Counted from the stretch's first letter, positions 1 through 5,931 are shown. The stretch is DNA of 7,281 bases from Leptospirillum sp. (GCA_027343785.1 DAHWKF010000052.1:1-7281), one strand, 5' to 3'. Translations and numbers: made by a program. The notes: generated by a model from the letters alone, not told the origin.

Positions 1-125
1 CTTCCTTCCTCCTGCATACTGCGCACATCCTCAACAGCCGGCGGAATCCGTCTTCCTTCCCCTCCGGAAGCAAAAGGCGTTTAGGTGGCCCCATCCTTTC
101 CGGAATACAAAGGAGCCTTCCCTCT
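1..125. other. Leader region upstream of purB
   Basis: No gene can be supported here. All three plus frames are partly open and the purB frame is open to the left edge, but the translated text is low-complexity and resembles no family, and PurB homologues start at the ATG at 126. The stretch is pyrimidine-rich, with CTTCC repeated near 1-9 and 52-60. The palindrome TCCGGA occurs at 63-68 and 99-104. I see no convincing -35/-10 pair and no rho-independent terminator of an upstream gene. The operon promoter may lie further left, or here in a form I cannot recognise. Confidence 0.4.
109..115 (+). promoter_or_regulatory. Ribosome binding site of purB
   Basis: AAAGGAG lies 10 nt before the ATG at 126. 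It supports this start over the upstream extension of the same frame, which is open to the window edge. Confidence 0.75.
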
Positions 126-1439
126 ATGATTGACCGTTACACTAGAAAGGAAATGAGCGCGCTGTTCGAACCGGAACACCGCCTGAAACTCTGGCTTGAC
201 GTCGAAAAAGCCGCCACAAGGGCCCTGATGGAAAAAGGCGCGATTGATCCCGCGGCCGCCCGGATATTCCTGGATTCGGCCCCGGTGATCAATACCCGCC
301 GCATGGCTGAAATCGAAGAGGAAACACGGCACGATGTCATCGCTTTCCTGACAATGATCTCCGAACAGCTTCCTCCCCCCGCCAGGGCCATCCTTCACTT
401 CGGAATGACAAGTCAGGATCTGGTCGATACCGCCCAGAGCCTTTTCCTGCTGGAAGCGATCGATCTTCTTTCCCGGGGTCTGGATCGCTTTTCAGGGATT
501 CTTCGCACCCAGGCACTGAAACACCGGAACACGCTGACGGTGGGCCGTTCCCACGGTGTCCATGGCGAACCGATCGTATTCGGAGTGAAGTTTCTGGCGT
601 GGTTTGCAGAATTCCGGCGTCATGAAGAACGTCTGCGGCATGTCCGGGAAACCATGCGGGTGGGAAAGATGTCCGGCGCCATGGGGACTGCCGTCCATAT
701 CGACCCGGCCACCGAGGAGGTGATCCTGTTTTCGTTGGGACTTAAACCCGAAGAGATGGCAACACAGGTTGTATCCCGCGATCGTCACGCCGAACTGGTT
801 TCAACGCTGGCGCTGATCGGGGCGAGTTTCGAAAAAATTGCCGTGGAGATCCGCCACCTTCAGCGAACGGAGGTGCGTGAGGTCGAAGAACCGTTTTCTC
901 CGGGCCAGAAAGGTTCCTCGGCTATGCCTCACAAGAGGAACCCCGTCGGAGCCGAAAACGTTTCAGGACTCTCCCGTCTGCTCCGCTCCTATGCCCAGGC
1001 GGCTTTTGAGAACGTTGCCCTCTGGCACGAAAGGGATATTAGCCATTCGTCGGTCGAACGGGTGATTCTTCCGGATGCTTTTATCTTGCTGGATTATATG
1101 ATGGACCGGATGGGTGGCATTCTCGCGGATCTGGTCGTCTATCCTGACCAGATGAAAAAGAATCTCGACCTGACCGGGGGTCTCGTGTATTCCCAGTCCG
1201 TCCTGCTCGCGCTTGTCCGTACCGGAATTCCCCGTGAAACGGCTTACCGGATCGTACAGGACGCGGCGATGCAGACGTGGAAAGGGGAGGGACACCTGAA
1301 GGAAACACTGGGCCGGCACCCGGATCTCCCGCATTCCGTGGATTCACGTTTATGGGAATCGGCATTTTCGCCGGAGCCGTTCATGAAAAACATCGACGCC
1401 CTTTATCAGCGGGTGTTGGGAACAGACGGGTCGGCATAA
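126..1439 (+). CDS. purB: Adenylosuccinate lyase PurB
   Basis: Cytosolic lyase of the fumarase/aspartase superfamily. It splits SAICAR to AICAR plus fumarate and adenylosuccinate to AMP plus fumarate, so it acts twice in purine synthesis. The 437-residue product has the usual family length. Visible motifs are the N-terminal IDRYTRKEM block typical of PurB, H69 in RHDVIAF, TSQD at 95-98 in HFGMTSQDLVDTA, and the conserved His region GRSHGVHGEP with H143. The superfamily signature GSSAMPHKRNP spans 263-273, with S264 the expected catalytic serine in the mobile loop. The ATG at 126 is chosen because the family begins with MI-RYTR and a good Shine-Dalgarno precedes it. It is the first gene of the cluster and is followed after 50 nt by purC, the enzyme that makes its SAICAR substrate. 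Nothing looks damaged. Confidence 0.97.
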   Translation: MIDRYTRKEMSALFEPEHRLKLWLDVEKAATRALMEKGAIDPAAARIFLDSAPVINTRRMAEIEEETRHDVIAFLTMISEQLPPPARAILHFGMTSQDLVDTAQSLFLLEAIDLLSRGLDRFSGILRTQALKHRNTLTVGRSHGVHGEPIVFGVKFLAWFAEFRRHEERLRHVRETMRVGKMSGAMGTAVHIDPATEEVILFSLGLKPEEMATQVVSRDRHAELVSTLALIGASFEKIAVEIRHLQRTEVREVEEPFSPGQKGSSAMPHKRNPVGAENVSGLSRLLRSYAQAAFENVALWHERDISHSSVERVILPDAFILLDYMMDRMGGILADLVVYPDQMKKNLDLTGGLVYSQSVLLALVRTGIPRETAYRIVQDAAMQTWKGEGHLKETLGRHPDLPHSVDSRLWESAFSPEPFMKNIDALYQRVLGTDGSA

Positions 1440-1477
1440 GCGATGGCAAGATCAAAGTTTCCGACCCCGGTGCACTG

Positions 1478-1484
1478 AAAGGAG
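1478..1484 (+). promoter_or_regulatory. Ribosome binding site fixing the TTG start of purC
   Basis: AAAGGAG sits 5 nt before a TTG codon at 1490-1492, from which the product reads (M)EERKIYEGKAK, the normal PurC N-terminus. There is no in-frame ATG near this point, so the site decides the start. Confidence 0.8.
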
Positions 1485-1489
1485 ATTTT

Positions 1490-2209
1490 TTGGAAGAACG
1501 GAAAATTTACGAAGGAAAGGCCAAGATCCTGTTCGACAGGGGAGATCCCCGGACGCTGGTCCAGCACTTCAAGGACGACGCAACGGCATTCAACGCCCAG
1601 AAAAAAGGGAGCATTCCCCACAAGGGGGCGATCAACTGCCAGATTTCCGCCCACCTCTTCAAATACCTTTACGGGAAAAACATCCCGACACATTTTGTGG
1701 ATCGACCGACTCCCGTGGACATGACCATCCGGAGGCTGACGATGATCCCTCTGGAAGTGGTCATGAGAAACCAGGTCGCCGGTTCATTGTCCAAAAGACT
1801 CGGACTTCCGGAAGGGACTTCCTTGCCTCGACCCGTTCTGGAGTGGTACTACAAACGGGATGACCTGGGGGATCCGCTCGTCAACAACGATCATATCGGC
1901 ATTCTGGGCCTGGCCTCGACAGATACCCTGTCAACGGTCGAACAGATTTCGCGCAAAACCAACGATATCCTGCGGGGACTGATGGCATCAAAAGGCATCA
2001 TCCTCGTCGACATGAAACTGGAGTTTGGCCTCGACGCCGAAGGCAAGGTCATCCTGGGAGATGAAATCAGCCCGGACACCTGCCGGTTCTGGGACGCAAA
2101 GACCGGGGAAAAGATGGACAAGGATCGCTTCCGGCGCGACCTGGGACAGATCGAAGAACATTATCTGGCATTATTCAGGAGGGTTGTCGAACATGATCCG
2201 GAATTCTGA
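1490..2209 (+). CDS. purC: SAICAR synthetase PurC, TTG start
   Basis: Phosphoribosylaminoimidazole-succinocarboxamide synthase. It joins aspartate to CAIR with ATP to give SAICAR, the substrate of the PurB encoded just upstream. The product has 239 residues, normal for the bacterial form. EGKAK (8-12) is in the ATP-binding N-terminal lobe. Family signature 1 appears as MIPLEVVMRN (85-94), followed by QVAGSLSKRLG. Signature 2 appears as LVDMKLEFG (172-180). The block GDEISPDTCRFWD (190-202) and the C-terminal KMDKDRFRRDLG are also typical. The frame stays open upstream into purB to 1277, but that extension has no counterpart in the family and overlaps purB by over 160 nt. The TTG at 1490, with its strong ribosome binding site, is therefore the start. 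The 3' end overlaps purS by 17 nt. Confidence 0.96.
   Translation: MEERKIYEGKAKILFDRGDPRTLVQHFKDDATAFNAQKKGSIPHKGAINCQISAHLFKYLYGKNIPTHFVDRPTPVDMTIRRLTMIPLEVVMRNQVAGSLSKRLGLPEGTSLPRPVLEWYYKRDDLGDPLVNNDHIGILGLASTDTLSTVEQISRKTNDILRGLMASKGIILVDMKLEFGLDAEGKVILGDEISPDTCRFWDAKTGEKMDKDRFRRDLGQIEEHYLALFRRVVEHDPEF
2177..2183 (+). promoter_or_regulatory. Ribosome binding site of purS, inside purC
   Basis: AGGAGGG lies 9 nt before the ATG at 2193, within the last codons of purC. It favours this ATG over the GTG at 2226, which would give an N-terminus closer to typical PurS but has only a weak, distant GAAAG upstream. Confidence 0.65.
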
Positions 2210-2489
2210 AAGCCAGCCCCGTCTGGTGAAAATCACCATCCTCGTCCGGGTGCGCCCCGGGATACTCGATCCCCAGGGCCAGGCTGTCCAGCAGGTTTTG
2301 CACGATATGGGGGAAAATGACGTGCGGGAAGTCCGAATCGGAAAGATGATCGAAATCACCCTGCCGGAAAGCGATTCGATATTCGAACGGGTCCATTCCT
2401 GGTGCAAGGATTTCCTTTCCAATCCTCTGGTGGAATCCTTCGAGGTCCAGAACATCGAACCGTTGACGCATCCCTCCGTGAGCGTGTGA
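2193..2489 (+). CDS. purS: FGAM synthase subunit PurS
   Basis: Small subunit of the split phosphoribosylformylglycinamidine synthase. In the PurS/PurQ/PurL system it bridges the glutaminase PurQ and the synthase PurL and helps ammonia transfer. The 98-residue product matches the family from about residue 12: a first strand (VKITILVRVRPG), the hallmark LDPQG (25-29) with the following helix QAVQQVL, then VREVRIGKMIEI (44-55) and a C-terminal helix plus strand. It is about 15 residues longer than usual, split between an N-terminal extension and a tail. If translation really starts at the GTG at 2226, the N-terminal excess disappears. It overlaps purC by 17 nt, and its TGA shares a base with the ATG of the next gene. 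purQ and purL, the usual next genes, are not in this window. Confidence 0.93.
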   Translation: MIRNSESQPRLVKITILVRVRPGILDPQGQAVQQVLHDMGENDVREVRIGKMIEITLPESDSIFERVHSWCKDFLSNPLVESFEVQNIEPLTHPSVSV

Positions 2490-2491
2490 TG
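2487..2491 (+). promoter_or_regulatory. TGATG stop/start overlap coupling purS to the haem-protein gene
   Basis: The purS stop TGA (2487-2489) and the next start ATG (2489-2491) share one base. The bases before the ATG contain no clear purine-rich ribosome binding site, so re-initiation by ribosomes finishing purS is the likely way the next gene is translated. The coupling is inferred from the arrangement. Confidence 0.6.
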
Positions 2492-3835
2492 GCCCGGAGA
2501 AAGCCGCCCCGCTTTTTCCTGTCGCGGATCTTTTTCTTCCTGGCGTCGGTGACTCTCTCCGCCTTTCTCCTCTTTTTTTTCCTGATGCTGTCCGCAGAAA
2601 CCCAAGCCCTGCGAAAGGCCCGCTCCGCGGATATCGCCGCCATCAGCTCCCTGGGCTCCCTGATGACAGCCAGAAAACCCGAACGCGTTCCGGACCGCAT
2701 GAAGACCCTTTCGAAGATGACGGGCACTCACATCGTCATCCTGGGCCCGGATGGAAAGCCGGCATGGAGGGATACCCTTCTGTTGAGAAGAATCCAGTCC
2801 TTTACACGCGTTCCGGACGATTGGCTCAAGGCACCGCACGGTCCTTTCGTGTTTTCCTGGCCTCCTCCGGGCGTTCCTCCGGATCTGGCGCAGGAGATTT
2901 CACGGATGGTCGCCCGCAAAGGGGATCACCATCTGCTGACCGACCGGCAGGGCATTCCGACGCCTCTTCAGCCCAAAGGCGGGATCGCGGTCTGGTCCCT
3001 TCCCATACCCAATGCTCCTTCCTGTGCGCAGTGTCATGGGTTCGACTCGGAAATTCTCGGAATGGCCGTCGCTTTTGTCCCGGTCCCCCCCTTTTTTTCC
3101 GACAACCCTCATCATTCCCTCTGGGGGTTTTGGCCATTGCCGGAACTGAACCAGAAAATCATTCTGGTGACAGCATCCGGGCTCACAGGTATTCTTTTCC
3201 TGGCGCTCATCCTGGTCGATGAATGGCAAATCCGGCGAACATGGACGAAAGCCGATCTCAAGGGTTCATCCTCCAAAGGGAAGACCGGAACTTCTTTGGA
3301 GCGGCCCGGGTCTCCCCGTCCCGCCCACACAGCCGAACAGGGGGAGTCCTTCTCCCTCGCACCGGAGGACGTCCCTGATCTCTTCCATCGTCTCTCCGTT
3401 CTTGACCGGGAACTGGAGACCGAACTCTCGCTCCTCCCCCATGCGGGGATCCAGCCGCCACCGGAAAAACCTCCCGGAGAAAACCTGAAAGACGCCATCG
3501 ACCGGATGGCCTCATGGACGGATTCAGTGGAGTTGCTGCTGATGGATCTGGGCGCCCTTGCTTCCACACGGACGGATCCTCTGCTCAAGAAAGCCGTCGA
3601 TGCCCTTTCCCGGCTGAAGGATCAGGCGCTGGAAATGAACCGGATCCTGGAGGGGGAGGTGACCGGAACCCCCCGGAGCGCGCCTTCCTATAACACGCTG
3701 AACGAAGAAGAAAAAAAATGGGTGGAAGATCTTCGCACCGGACTTCAGCGCATCCATGCAGAACTACGGGCAATAGGGGGAATGATCCATAAATCCTCCT
3801 TTTCACCCTCCGATCATCCCCAGGAAAAAAATTGA
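2489..3835 (+). CDS. Two-helix membrane protein with a periplasmic single haem-c site; function unknown
   Basis: I do not recognise the whole 448-residue protein. The N-terminus is basic (MARRKPPR) and is followed by a hydrophobic helix at about 14-34 that should act as an uncleaved signal anchor. Residues about 35-223 would be periplasmic, and a second helix spans about 224-243. Residues 244-448 would be cytoplasmic. The periplasmic part holds one CxxCH haem attachment motif (C179, C182, H183) in IPNAPSCAQCHG followed by LGMAVAFVP, a context known from single-haem sensor domains of chemoreceptors and histidine kinases. H147/H148 and H208/H209 are candidate distal ligands. The cytoplasmic part has a polar, Ser/Pro-rich linker (about 250-295) and then Leu/Glu-rich helical stretches. 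I see no HATPase, GGDEF, receiver or MCP signalling motif. Start: the ATG at 2489, fused to the purS stop; a longer frame from 2402 lies inside purS and would bury the signal anchor. The gene carries several long homopolymer runs. A redox or ligand sensor working through a partner is an inference. Confidence 0.85.
   Translation: MARRKPPRFFLSRIFFFLASVTLSAFLLFFFLMLSAETQALRKARSADIAAISSLGSLMTARKPERVPDRMKTLSKMTGTHIVILGPDGKPAWRDTLLLRRIQSFTRVPDDWLKAPHGPFVFSWPPPGVPPDLAQEISRMVARKGDHHLLTDRQGIPTPLQPKGGIAVWSLPIPNAPSCAQCHGFDSEILGMAVAFVPVPPFFSDNPHHSLWGFWPLPELNQKIILVTASGLTGILFLALILVDEWQIRRTWTKADLKGSSSKGKTGTSLERPGSPRPAHTAEQGESFSLAPEDVPDLFHRLSVLDRELETELSLLPHAGIQPPPEKPPGENLKDAIDRMASWTDSVELLLMDLGALASTRTDPLLKKAVDALSRLKDQALEMNRILEGEVTGTPRSAPSYNTLNEEEKKWVEDLRTGLQRIHAELRAIGGMIHKSSFSPSDHPQEKN
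3023..3037 (+). other. Haem-c attachment motif CxxCH (C179-A-Q-C182-H183)
   Basis: These five codons encode the only CxxCH in the predicted periplasmic domain. The two cysteines would form thioethers with haem vinyl groups and the histidine would be the proximal iron ligand. Placement between two membrane helices with a basic N-terminus fits maturation outside the cytoplasmic membrane. Confidence 0.75.
3085..3098 (+). repeat. Adjacent C7 and T7 homopolymer runs in the haem-protein gene
   Basis: Seven C (3085-3091) are followed directly by seven T (3092-3098) in the codons for VPPFF, just after the haem site. The same gene also has T8 (2573-2580) in the first membrane helix, A8 (3711-3718) near the 3' end and A7 (3825-3831) before its stop. 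Such runs are prone to slippage. The frame is intact as given. Confidence 0.8.
3822..3825 (+). promoter_or_regulatory. Ribosome binding site and TTGA overlap for the Ntn hydrolase gene
   Basis: AGGA lies 6 nt before the TTG at 3832. That TTG overlaps the TGA of the upstream gene (3833-3835) by a 4-nt TTGA junction, which suggests translational coupling. No in-frame ATG lies near the family N-terminus. Confidence 0.6.
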
Positions 3836-4767
3836 ATCCGATAACAGGGTTGGGGGATGCTCCCGTGATCCTGCTCCATACCGGACTGGGAACACGCCAC
3901 GACCGCCATCTCGAAACATTCCTCTCAACTGTTATGGAGGAGGGAAAACGGCATCTGCTTGCCGGAGAACCCGCCCTGTCGGTCTCCTGGACACTGGTCG
4001 GTCTTCTGGAAGAGTCCGGTTTCTATAACGCCGGACGAGGCGCCATTCCCCAGGAGGACGGTGTCGTCCGGAGGGACATCGGGACGATGGACGGAAAGAC
4101 CATCCGTTATCTGGGCATTCCCGGAATCACGACCCTGTCCTGTCCCACCCGCATGCTGGGCAGCCTTTTCGGAAAAACCCGACACGCCCTGTTGTCCGGT
4201 GAGGCGGCGTCCCGCTGGCTCGTCGCAAACCGGCAGGCAGATTTGGTCGGTCCACCCGACTTCGGCGCGTCAGCCTTGCAGACTTGGTCGGACAACAACG
4301 ACATGGACAACCATGGGACGGTGGGTGCCGTCGTGCGGGATCTTTCCGGCCATCTGGCCGCGACAACCTCCACGGGTGGGGCGGGGAGAATGCGGGCCGG
4401 TCGTATTGGGGACAGCGCGATCCCGGGCGCCGGGACCTATGCCGATGATCAGCTGGGGGCGGTTTCCATGACCGGACTGGGGGAGAGCATCCTGCGCTGT
4501 GTGGCCGGATACCGGCTGCTTCAGGCAGTCCATCAGGCGAAGAGCCGTCAGGAAGCCTCCCAATCCATCCGGAACATCCTGGACGATGTCGAACAACGCA
4601 CAGAAGGTGAAATCGGAGGAATCCTGATTTCAGGAAAGCACGGACCCTTTATCTTTCACCACGCAGGGGTGCTTCTCGCTGCAGCATGGCAGGCGGGAGG
4701 CCGAGGGTTCCGGATCGCCGATATCTGGGACCCCGAAATGATCCCCTGCCCATCCGTCAGGATATGA
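3832..4767 (+). CDS. Isoaspartyl peptidase / L-asparaginase-type Ntn hydrolase
   Basis: Plant-type asparaginase (peptidase family T2, same family as E. coli IaaA). Members are made as a precursor that cuts itself before a threonine, which then acts as the nucleophile. They hydrolyse isoaspartyl dipeptides and asparagine, releasing aspartate. In this 311-residue product the cleavage site is DNHG|TVGAV with T163. At the spacing seen in E. coli IaaA (Thr179, Thr197, Arg207, Asp210, Thr230) I find T181 (TSTGG), R191 and D194 (GRIGDS) and T214 (MTGLGE), so the active site looks complete. FYNAGRGA (64-71) and MDGKTIR match the N-terminal half. The N-terminal glycine loop, normally HGGAG or HGGG, reads HTGLG (16-20), which is unusual. 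The TTG start at 3832 overlaps the preceding stop and places the HTGLG loop at the normal distance from the N-terminus. Aspartate release could feed PurC of the same cluster. A glycosylasparaginase-like activity is the main alternative. Confidence 0.9.
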   Translation: MNPITGLGDAPVILLHTGLGTRHDRHLETFLSTVMEEGKRHLLAGEPALSVSWTLVGLLEESGFYNAGRGAIPQEDGVVRRDIGTMDGKTIRYLGIPGITTLSCPTRMLGSLFGKTRHALLSGEAASRWLVANRQADLVGPPDFGASALQTWSDNNDMDNHGTVGAVVRDLSGHLAATTSTGGAGRMRAGRIGDSAIPGAGTYADDQLGAVSMTGLGESILRCVAGYRLLQAVHQAKSRQEASQSIRNILDDVEQRTEGEIGGILISGKHGPFIFHHAGVLLAAAWQAGGRGFRIADIWDPEMIPCPSVRI

Positions 4768-4814
4768 AGACCATCACCCGGTAAAAACGCCTGCAACTTC
4801 TTCTGGGATCGATG
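4768..4814. other. Short gap between convergent genes
   Basis: These 47 nt separate the stops of the hydrolase (plus) and the acetate kinase (minus). I looked for a hairpin with a T-tract in either direction and found only weak pairing (CCCGG with CTGGG) and no U-run. Termination of both transcripts is therefore unexplained, perhaps Rho-dependent or located inside the opposing genes. Confidence 0.5.
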
Positions 4815-5921
4815 TCAGGAGGAGGACAGGACGGCCTCGACATCCCTCGCGATCGTCCAGTCTTCCCGGGCTTCGACGATCCAGACAGATACAAAACCAC
4901 GATCATCCGAAATGGACCTGTCGGGGGTTCCGGAATCCGGGAGATCATTTTTTCTCTCGTCCAGGCGGACGCCCAAGTAGCCCAGCCGGTCGCAGACGGC
5001 CTTGCGAAATGAGGCCGAACGCTCTCCGATTCCCCCGGTAAAGACCAGACATGAAAGCCCTTCCATGGCCGAAGCGAGCCATGCGACCTCCCCCGCGGCC
5101 CTCCGGGCAGCCAGGCGGAGAGCCAGCAGGGCCCGGGAATCCCCCTTATCGGCGGCGGACTCTACTTCACGGTAATCCGAAGAAACGCCAGACAGGCCAA
5201 GAAGTCCCGAGCGGTGGTTGAGATCCTCTTCCAGCCGGTCCGGATGCACACCCTGTCGAAGAAGAATCAGGAGGACGCCCGGATCCAGCATTCCCGGACG
5301 GGTTCCCATCACAAGACCGTCCAGGGGAGTCATCCCCATGGTGGTCTCGACCGATCGACCGTCCAGAATGGCGCAACCCGACGCACCGTTTCCGAGATGA
5401 AGCGCTACCGTTCGCAGACGTTTTTCCCGGGGGAGAAGCGAAGACATCCTCCAGGCGATATAATCATAGGAAAGGCCATGGAAGCCGAATTTTCTGACCC
5501 CTTTGTTGGCATACCAGTCTTCCGGAACGGCATACCGGTAGGCGTCGGGAGAAAGTGTGGCATGAAATGCCGTGTCGAAACTGGCAACAACAGGAATATG
5601 GGGGGCCATCCGGCGGATCGATTCGATCGTCCGGATGGCCGGCCCCATATGCAATGGCGCCAGGGGAGAAAGACGCGCCAAGGAGGAGAGAACCGTGTCC
5701 GTGACACGGACGGGAGCAGAGAAAAGGGTTCCGCCATGGACGATCCGGACACCGAATCCGGTGGCCTGATGACCCGCGCGGGAGTCGAGCCAATCCTTCA
5801 GTGCCCGGTCAAGCCGGGAGGGGTCTTCGTGAATTTCGATCGAATGGGGAGCCGGATCCCGGCCGTTCTGGTGGACGGACAGCTTCAGGGTGGAGGACCC
5901 CGGGTTGGCGATCAGGATCAT
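4815..5921 (-). CDS. ackA: Acetate kinase family protein, short divergent form
   Basis: ASKHA-fold kinase converting acetyl phosphate plus ADP to acetate plus ATP, or the reverse. The product has 368 residues against about 400 for typical AckA. Using Methanosarcina thermophila numbering as reference, counterparts of key residues are N6 (NPGSSTLK), R59 (Arg91), D116 (Asp148, SFDTAFH), H148 (His180, GFHG), H175 (His208, LHLGNG), R208 (Arg241, MGTR) and E353 near Glu384. FTGGIGE (294-300) is the C-terminal signature. Unusual positions are GVRIVHGG instead of GHRVVHGG, TRPGMLDPG instead of TRSGDIDPG, and AREDWTIARD instead of TNEELMIARD. The catalytic set is present, so it is probably active, but propionate or another short acyl chain could be the substrate. 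Start: the ATG at 5921, after AAAGGAG; the frame is open a further 63 codons upstream, but that part overlaps the divergent gene. It stands alone, convergent with the hydrolase, and no pta or phosphoketolase gene is in view. A large inverted repeat lies within it. Confidence 0.92.
   Translation of the reverse strand: MILIANPGSSTLKLSVHQNGRDPAPHSIEIHEDPSRLDRALKDWLDSRAGHQATGFGVRIVHGGTLFSAPVRVTDTVLSSLARLSPLAPLHMGPAIRTIESIRRMAPHIPVVASFDTAFHATLSPDAYRYAVPEDWYANKGVRKFGFHGLSYDYIAWRMSSLLPREKRLRTVALHLGNGASGCAILDGRSVETTMGMTPLDGLVMGTRPGMLDPGVLLILLRQGVHPDRLEEDLNHRSGLLGLSGVSSDYREVESAADKGDSRALLALRLAARRAAGEVAWLASAMEGLSCLVFTGGIGERSASFRKAVCDRLGYLGVRLDERKNDLPDSGTPDRSISDDRGFVSVWIVEAREDWTIARDVEAVLSSS
5596..5650 (-). 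repeat. Long near-perfect inverted repeat inside ackA
   Basis: Arms pair as follows: 5596-5603 with 5643-5650 (8 bp), a 2-nt bulge at 5641-5642, 5604-5613 with 5631-5640 (10 bp), a 2x2 mismatch (5614-5615 against 5629-5630), then GATC at 5616-5619 with GATC at 5625-5628 around a small loop. That is 22 pairs in 55 nt. It spans codons 91-109 of the acetate kinase (LHMGPAIR to RRMAPHI). Neither strand has a T-run after it, so it is not a classical terminator. Confidence 0.85.
5693..5709 (-). repeat. Small perfect hairpin inside ackA
   Basis: CCGTGTC (5693-5699) and GACACGG (5703-5709) are perfect 7-nt reverse complements around a 3-nt loop. It lies 42 nt from the larger inverted repeat, on its promoter-proximal side in the ackA transcript. 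A repeat this short could arise by chance. Confidence 0.6.
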
Positions 5922-5931
5922 TGTCTGGCAT

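Noticed and set aside
52..70. CTTCC...GGAAG hairpin before purB as a riboswitch or terminator piece
   Set aside because: Only five pairs, with no T-run and no resemblance to the purine riboswitch core.
63..104. TCCGGA repeated in the purB leader as a possible operator
   Set aside because: The same hexamer recurs inside coding regions through the window (for example near 1070, 1727 and 2196), so it looks like general base-use bias and not a site.
1443..1478. Eleven-codon ORF (ATG to TGA) between purB and purC that ends at the purC Shine-Dalgarno
   Set aside because: It could be a leader peptide or coupling device, but it has no good ribosome binding site of its own and no recognisable attenuator structure. 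A chance ORF of this size is common.
1277..1489. N-terminal extension of the purC frame back into purB
   Set aside because: PurC proteins begin at EERKIYEGKAK, and a strong ribosome binding site precedes the TTG at 1490. The extension is purB read in another frame.
2402..2488. Longer start for the haem-protein gene, inside purS
   Set aside because: It would place about 29 residues before the basic stretch and signal anchor and overlap most of the purS 3' end. The ATG sharing a base with the purS stop explains the data better.
2171..2839. 222-codon minus-strand ORF opposite purS and the haem-protein gene
   Set aside because: No recognisable motif, low-complexity charged stretches, and it lies opposite two well-supported genes.
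4421..4435. GC-rich 6-bp stem with a 3-nt loop in the Ntn hydrolase gene
   Set aside because: It falls in conserved codons for a Gly/Ala/Pro-rich stretch; short GC palindromes are expected there and no T-run follows.
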